Source: Roseovarius faecimaris
GTDB taxonomy: Bacteria; Pseudomonadota; Alphaproteobacteria; Rhodobacterales; Rhodobacteraceae
DNA length: 64,000 nucleotides
Direction of reading: 5' to 3'
Assembly (NCBI RefSeq): GCF_009762325.1
Contig: NZ_CP034348.1
Location: 3,292,501 to 3,356,500 of the forward strand
Below are positions 59,535-64,000 of this stretch, piece after piece. The translations under genes were made by a program, and so were the position numbers. The first letter of the stretch is position 1. Every line of letters begins with the position of its first letter. Under the pieces are notes generated by a model. The model was not told the DNA's origin and made no database searches. It was given only the letters and a program-made list of their open reading frames with translations.

Positions 59535-60488
59535 ATGCTACCAAGCGGTATGCTGGCCATCTTCTTGCAGACGCTGCCCTTCTTTCTGATTATCGGCCTT
59601 GGTTATGGGGCCGGGCGGACACGTTTTTTCAGCGAAGAGGCCACGGCCTATCTCACGAAATTCGTCTTTTACTTTGCGCTGTCGGCTATGCTGTTCCGGT
59701 TTTCGGCCAATCTGAGCCTGGCTGAAATCATCGACTGGCGATTCATCGGCGCCTATCTCTGGGCCACCGGCTTTGTCTATCTGGTGGCGACGATGGTGGC
59801 GCTGCTGCGGCGCATTTCGATCGAGGAGGCCGCGGTCGAGGCGCAATGCGCGGTGATCGGGAATGTCGGCTTCCTGGGTATCCCGATGCTGGTGCTGCTG
59901 ATGGGCGAGGCAGCGATTGCGTCGGTCATGCTGGTTCTGGCGGTGGACCTCATTGTCTTTGGTTCGCTCATCGTCATCCTTGTCACCGGCTCGCGTGATG
60001 GGCGCATGTCACTTGGAATTCTCAAGACGGTTGGCATGGGACTGTTGAAGAACCCGATGATCGTGTCGATCGTGCTGGGGCTGAGCTGGAGCGCGCTTCA
60101 GATCCCGATCCCGGCCCCGATGAATGATTTTCTGTCCATCCTGGGCGGGGCGGCCACGCCCGGGGCGCTGTTTGCCATCGGCGCGTCGCTGGCCAGCAAG
60201 TCGGCGGAACGGCCTTTCGTCGCCGGGTGGCTGAGCTTTTGCAAGCTGGTGCTGCATCCGGGGGTCGTGGCGCTCTCGGCGCTCTGGCTGTTTCCGGTCG
60301 AGCCCTATGCGGCAAGCGTGATGATCGCGGCGGCGGCGCTGCCGGTGGCGGGCAATGTCTATATCCTGGCCCAGCATTACGGGGTGGCGCCGCAACGGGT
60401 GTCGGCTTCGATCCTGATCTCGACGGCGCTTGCGGTGCTGAGCGTGTCGCTGGTGATCGGCTGGGTCAGCCCGTTGGCGGGGCTCTAG
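59535..60488 (+). CDS. AEC-family (auxin efflux carrier-like) transporter
   Basis: A 317-residue inner-membrane protein with about ten hydrophobic helices in two halves of five. The first half holds LPFFLIIGLGYGAGR and KFVFYFALSAMLFRF, and the second APMNDFLSILGGAATPGALFAIGASL with the broken-helix Pro/Gly segment. Family members carry malonate, malate or similar acids; the substrate here is unknown. Starts at 59535 or 59550 are both possible. The nitroreductase gene begins 3 bases after its stop. Confidence 0.88.
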   Translation: MLPSGMLAIFLQTLPFFLIIGLGYGAGRTRFFSEEATAYLTKFVFYFALSAMLFRFSANLSLAEIIDWRFIGAYLWATGFVYLVATMVALLRRISIEEAAVEAQCAVIGNVGFLGIPMLVLLMGEAAIASVMLVLAVDLIVFGSLIVILVTGSRDGRMSLGILKTVGMGLLKNPMIVSIVLGLSWSALQIPIPAPMNDFLSILGGAATPGALFAIGASLASKSAERPFVAGWLSFCKLVLHPGVVALSALWLFPVEPYAASVMIAAAALPVAGNVYILAQHYGVAPQRVSASILISTALAVLSVSLVIGWVSPLAGL

Positions 60489-60491
60489 GTT

Positions 60492-61178
60492 ATGGCCGGG
60501 TACAGACCGATCCCCCTGCCCCACCGCGCCGATCTGAGCGATGACGAGGCGCTGCACGAGGCGCGCGCCTTTCGCGATCACATGCGCCAGCGCCATACGG
60601 TGCGCCATTTCAGCCTGCGCCCGGTGCCCGAAGCGGTGATCACCGCCTGCATCGAGGCGGCGGGCACGGCCCCCAGCGGCGCGAACCAGCAGCCCTGGCA
60701 TTTCGCCGCGATCAGCGATCCGCAGATGAAGGCGCGCATTCGCGACGCGGCGGAAACGGAGGAGCGGCGGTTTTACGAGGGCGGCGGCGGCGATGAATGG
60801 CTGGCGGCGCTGGAGCCCATTGGCACCGGGGCCAACAAACCGCACCTGACCGATGCGCCCTGGCTGATTGTGATCTTCGCCCAGCGCTGGGGCGTGAACC
60901 CGGACGGGTCGCGGCGCAAGCATTACTATGTGCCAGAAAGCGTCGGGATCGCCACGGGCGTGCTGATCACCGCGCTGCACCGCGCGGGGCTGGTGAGCCT
61001 GACGCATACGCCGAACCCGATGAAATTCCTCAATGGCTTATGCGCACGGCCCGAGAATGAGAAACCGGTGATGATCCTTGCGGTGGGTCACGCCGCGGAA
61101 CACGCGACGGTGCCCGCGGTGGCGAAGGAGAAGAAGCGGCTGGATGAGATTGCGAGTTTCTTTCGTGGCGACGCTTAG
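60492..61178 (+). CDS. Nitroreductase-family flavoprotein
   Basis: A 228-residue FMN enzyme. HTVRHFSLRPVPEAVITACIEAAGTAPSGANQQPWHF marks the FMN-binding N-terminus (positions 35-71). A long middle loop with EERRFYEGGGGDEWL and the C-terminal VGHAAEHATVPAVAKEKKRLDEI are like the iodotyrosine deiodinase or BluB-like branch more than classic NfsB. It lies 3 bases after the AEC transporter gene. The substrate is open. Its stop overlaps the convergent exported-protein gene by 4 bases. Confidence 0.88.
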   Translation: MAGYRPIPLPHRADLSDDEALHEARAFRDHMRQRHTVRHFSLRPVPEAVITACIEAAGTAPSGANQQPWHFAAISDPQMKARIRDAAETEERRFYEGGGGDEWLAALEPIGTGANKPHLTDAPWLIVIFAQRWGVNPDGSRRKHYYVPESVGIATGVLITALHRAGLVSLTHTPNPMKFLNGLCARPENEKPVMILAVGHAAEHATVPAVAKEKKRLDEIASFFRGDA

Positions 61179-62785
61179 AACTCAGCCTCGTTCAGATCTA
61201 TCGCGACGGGCGTAAAGAACAACTGCTCAGCGGGTGCGGCAAACTCAAGCCGACATAACCCGCGCGATTTGGCGTCGGCCAGAGCGATATCGTATTTGAC
61301 CCGCTGCTGATCGTTCACGTCGCAATAGCTGTTCTCGCTCAGGTCGGCGCCCGGCTGCGCGCACAGGTGATCGGCCAGCCGGTAGGTCCTGACCATCGGG
61401 CAGAGAATTTGCGGCCCCAGATCAACGCCCTCTCCGGCATTGCGCCATTTTTCAGGCCCTTCGCCACGTTGCGCCTTAAGGATGACTTCATATTCGTAAT
61501 TCTTGTCCCAGAGGTATCTGACGACGTGCTGAATGTCATGTTGCGAGTAATAAATGGCGTTTTCCCAGTAGGGATTGTTCAGACCGATGCCGTCGGCCTC
61601 CATAACATCAAACCTAGCCCGCGCATATGACAGCCAGTGCGAGGCGATATAGGGCTGAACGATAAGGCGGCGACGCGTAAAGTCCGTCTCTTCGGCGAGT
61701 GTAATGCGGTCTTCGCCTGCCTCATAGGTCCGGCCCTGCGGGTCAATGGCAAACTGCGTCACCGGCATCAGCAGGAGTGACAGAAGTTTGGGATCGAACG
61801 GGTCATGCTTGAGTTTCTCGCGCGCATCAGCCTTGGCGCGGCGCATGACGGCTTCGCTGAGGAAATCGTGGTCATATCGACCCGCGAGATACATGTCGAA
61901 CGCCATGGCCCCGCCCATGTTCAACACATCGGGACGCTTGAAATACTCGGCGAGCGTGGCGGCCTGGCTTTCGGTTGCGTTGACCATGTAGTAGGCGAAA
62001 GTCGTGTCTTCGATGAGAGTTGGAACCGGGATGTTCCAGACCATCTGGTGCGCCCAATCCCCATCGGTCAGGTTATGGTAGTTCAACGCAGCGTAGAGTT
62101 TGCAATAGAGGACCGGGTCCATATCGAACTGGACCTTGGGCGCATAGGTGTCGCACATCTGTTCCGCTTGTGAGCGCCGCCCACCCCAGCCCGCATGGGT
62201 AAGAAACAGGGCGCGGCGCAGGCTGCCCATATTCGGGTCTGTCTCCATCACCTTTTTCAGCGCCTTGCGACCTGCCTGCTTGGCGCCCATGGAATTGCCT
62301 AACACAAAAATCGCATCCGAAGCACCGACCAGTCTGGGGTTCAGCCGATAGGCCTCGCGGGCGTGCTGCCAGGCCTGAGAATGCATCTTTCGGAATTCGC
62401 TCAGCGCATGCGGGTGGATGTCGCCCGCGACCCCCTCGCCGCGGGTTATCCAGCCTCCATTGATCAAAGACCATGCCCGGGCCGTGTGGGCAAAGGCGGA
62501 ATCCGGCATCCTGTCCACCCAGGTCTTTGAGAAACTGAGGATCTCGGGATGTGTCGTCTCAAACAACATGAACAGGGAGCGTATGTCATCGGCTTCAATC
62601 CGGCGCGCCAAGAAGTCTGATTGCGCGGCCATGAAAGCGTTTTCGACATCTCTGTATCGCCGGTCATAGATGGCGCTCCGCATTTCCTCGACGCTGATGA
62701 AATCATCGGCCGCTTCAAGGTTTTCGGGGCTGGCAATGGCCGTGGAAGAGCACCACAGTACCAATATCAAAACGAGGCGCATCAT
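61175..62785 (-). CDS. Large exported protein with helical-repeat (DUF4034/TPR-like) region
   Basis: A 536-residue protein with a signal peptide (MMRLVLILVLWCSSTAIASP). The mature part is helical: TTHPEILSFSKTWVDRMPDSAFAH, then ARAWSLINGGWITRGEG, then HAREAYRLNPRL and a second set near residue 180. The W-x-x-x-x-P-x-S-x-x-A and W-x-x-RG pattern resembles DUF4034 proteins, but I hold this as tentative. Codon use is less GC-biased than that of its neighbours. It is convergent with the nitroreductase and divergent from the formylglutathione hydrolase gene. Confidence 0.65.
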   Translation of the reverse strand: MMRLVLILVLWCSSTAIASPENLEAADDFISVEEMRSAIYDRRYRDVENAFMAAQSDFLARRIEADDIRSLFMLFETTHPEILSFSKTWVDRMPDSAFAHTARAWSLINGGWITRGEGVAGDIHPHALSEFRKMHSQAWQHAREAYRLNPRLVGASDAIFVLGNSMGAKQAGRKALKKVMETDPNMGSLRRALFLTHAGWGGRRSQAEQMCDTYAPKVQFDMDPVLYCKLYAALNYHNLTDGDWAHQMVWNIPVPTLIEDTTFAYYMVNATESQAATLAEYFKRPDVLNMGGAMAFDMYLAGRYDHDFLSEAVMRRAKADAREKLKHDPFDPKLLSLLLMPVTQFAIDPQGRTYEAGEDRITLAEETDFTRRRLIVQPYIASHWLSYARARFDVMEADGIGLNNPYWENAIYYSQHDIQHVVRYLWDKNYEYEVILKAQRGEGPEKWRNAGEGVDLGPQILCPMVRTYRLADHLCAQPGADLSENSYCDVNDQQRVKYDIALADAKSRGLCRLEFAAPAEQLFFTPVAIDLNEAEF

Positions 62786-62979
62786 GGCATAGTCCGGTTT
62801 GATTTTTCTCCCGCGCAGAGTGCAGAGCAATTTTGACGAGAATCAGACCCCCCAAAGAAACAACCATGGCATGCAGGCGCATTTGCCATCGGGAATGACG
62901 AGAATTGGCGTTTTGTTCATGTCCCAGCGCTGATAGTGCTAGGGGGATATGAAGGAACGATGAAACGAGGGAGAGCCTG

Positions 62980-63813
62980 ATGGAAACGGTTTCGGAAAAC
63001 GCCTGTTTTGGCGGAGTGCAGGGGGTTTACACCCATGCATCAGAAGCTTGCGGATGTGACATGACCTTTGGTCTGTTCCTGCCCGATGAGGCGCGGGACG
63101 GCCCGGTACCGGTGCTGTGGTATCTCAGCGGGCTGACCTGCACCCACGAGAACGCGATGGTTAAGGCAGGGGCGCAGGGCTGGGCCGCCGAGCAGGGTAT
63201 TGCACTTGTGTTTCCGGATACGAGCCCGCGTGGTGAAGGCGTGGCCGATGACGAGGGTTACGATCTGGGCCAGGGTGCCGGATTTTACGTGAATGCCACG
63301 CAGGACCCCTGGAAACCGCATTTTCAGATGTGGGACTATGTGGCCGAGGAGCTGCCGCGCCTGATCACCGGCAATTTCGCGGTGGATGAAGAGCGTCAGG
63401 CGATCACCGGCCATTCGATGGGGGGGCATGGCGCGCTGACCCTGGCGATGAACCTCGCCGGCCGTTACCGGTCCGTCTCGGCCTTTGCGCCGATCTCCAA
63501 CCCGACGGCAAGCGACTGGGGCCGCAAGCAGCTGAGCGCTTATCTGGGGGACGATGAAAGCCTCTGGGCCAGGCATGACGCGAGCCTGATGATGCGCGAA
63601 GCAGGGTTTGACGGACCGGTCCTGACCGATACGGGCACGAATGACCAGTTCATTGACCTGCTCAGGCCCGAAGCCCTGGCCGAGGCCTGTGCCGCGCGCC
63701 GCCAGCATGCCACGCTGCGGATGCAACCGGGCTATGACCACAGCTATTTCTTTGTCTCGACCTTCATGGAGGATCACATCGCCTTCCATGCCGAGGCGCT
63801 TTATGCGGGGTGA
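62980..63813 (+). CDS. fghA: S-formylglutathione hydrolase
   Basis: A 277-residue esterase-D-type alpha/beta hydrolase that completes glutathione-dependent formaldehyde oxidation to formate. It has FGLFLPDEA, the oxyanion block WYLSGLTCTHENAMVKAG, the nucleophile GHSMGGHGALTLA, the Asp in DTGTNDQFIDL and the His in PGYDHSYFFVS. Length fits. A GAGGGAGAG site precedes the ATG. The transhydrogenase gene follows 3 bases later. One-carbon oxidation fits the demethylating enzyme elsewhere in the window. Confidence 0.95.
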   Translation: METVSENACFGGVQGVYTHASEACGCDMTFGLFLPDEARDGPVPVLWYLSGLTCTHENAMVKAGAQGWAAEQGIALVFPDTSPRGEGVADDEGYDLGQGAGFYVNATQDPWKPHFQMWDYVAEELPRLITGNFAVDEERQAITGHSMGGHGALTLAMNLAGRYRSVSAFAPISNPTASDWGRKQLSAYLGDDESLWARHDASLMMREAGFDGPVLTDTGTNDQFIDLLRPEALAEACAARRQHATLRMQPGYDHSYFFVSTFMEDHIAFHAEALYAG

Positions 63814-63816
63814 GCG

Positions 63817-64000
63817 ATGCGCAACCACTATGACCTGATCATCATCGGCTCAGGGCCCGCGGGCCGGGCGGCGGCCATCCAGGCGGGTAAGCTCAAGCGC
63901 CGGGTTCTGGTGATCGACCGCAAGGACCGGCTGGGCGGGGTTTCGGTGCATACCGGCACGATCCCATCCAAAACCCTGCGCGAGACGGTGCTGAACCTGT
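63817..64000 (+). CDS. sthA: Soluble pyridine nucleotide transhydrogenase (5' part only)
   Basis: The first 61 residues of a flavoprotein that runs off the right edge. The FAD dinucleotide motif LIIIGSGPAGRAAAIQAGKL is followed by RLGGVSVHTGTIPSKTLRE, where Thr/Ser replace the redox Cys pair of disulfide reductases. This loss with the GTIPSKTLRE wording is the mark of SthA, which transfers hydride between NADPH and NAD+. It probably shares a transcript with fghA. Confidence 0.88.
   Translation, partial: MRNHYDLIIIGSGPAGRAAAIQAGKLKRRVLVIDRKDRLGGVSVHTGTIPSKTLRETVLNL

Noticed and set aside
1..64000. tRNA, rRNA, CRISPR arrays, insertion sequences, prophage or integrase attachment sites
   Set aside because: I looked through the intergenic gaps for cloverleaf ends, regularly spaced repeats, transposase or integrase motifs and found none that I could support.

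Overview
The window reads as chromosomal DNA of an alphaproteobacterium of the family Rhodobacteraceae (Roseobacter group). Supporting signs are the high GC content, dense short operons with ATGA-type overlaps, hflK-hflC-DUF2065-degP order, a rsmB-heparinase-purH-lspA-DUF3035-M16-M16 block, betaine-type osmolyte uptake with an FAD/GcvT demethylating enzyme, a TRAP transporter, and a membrane-bound ferritin (MbfA type) behind an Irr-like operator. I see no tRNA or rRNA gene, CRISPR array, insertion sequence or prophage. The species cannot be named from this sequence.

Layout. 1-213 is the 5' end of a histidinol-phosphatase gene (minus). 417-7784 (minus) is an osmolyte operon: ProX-type binding protein, ProV ATPase, a fused double permease, a choline-kinase-like phosphotransferase and an FAD/GcvT dehydrogenase. 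A divergent DeoR-type regulator follows (8009-8785), then L-serine dehydratase (minus). 10379-16458 (plus) carries rpiA, glutathione reductase, hflK, hflC, a DUF2065 protein and degP, closed by an intrinsic terminator. 16534-19198 (minus) is rbfA, a phosphodiester-glycosidase-like protein, truB and a DUF1643 gene. 19385-29943 (mostly plus) holds dapB, rsmB, a heparinase-family protein, purH, lspA, a lipoprotein and two M16 peptidase-family genes.

29968-43823 is all minus strand: an ABC-2 exporter pair; an S49 peptidase, zinc-ribbon membrane protein, Ca/Na exchanger and FolM-like reductase; then a long run uvrC, serine hydrolase, pgsA, moaD, moaE, deoB, deoC and a double aldehyde dehydrogenase, joined by gaps of 41 bases or less or by overlaps. 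This run links DNA repair, phospholipid synthesis, molybdopterin synthesis and deoxyribose catabolism.

44072-64000 is a mosaic of short units: an SGNH lipoprotein, a CoxG-like protein, an EamA transporter, a CoA transferase, a WYL regulator divergent from a three-gene cassette with two paralogous YqfO/PII-like proteins, an IalB-like protein, smpB, a mercaptopyruvate sulfurtransferase with an aromatic aminotransferase, a TetR regulator with a 50-residue exported peptide, a DctPQM TRAP system, MbfA, an AEC transporter, a nitroreductase, a large exported protein, S-formylglutathione hydrolase and the start of soluble transhydrogenase.

The less ordinary signals lie mostly in the small intergenic regions: GTAC-centred A/T palindromes between two convergent gene pairs (47567-47617 and 53514-53535), perfect operator-like palindromes beside the WYL and TetR genes, an Irr-like box in front of mbfA, an attenuator-like set of competing hairpins at the end of the DUF1674 gene, and REP-like hairpins. 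The best candidates for undescribed biology are the YqfO-like cassette, the DeoR/betaine-ABC/kinase/dehydrogenase operon, and the TetR/exported-peptide unit. All functional readings come from motifs and context seen by eye; no database search was run.
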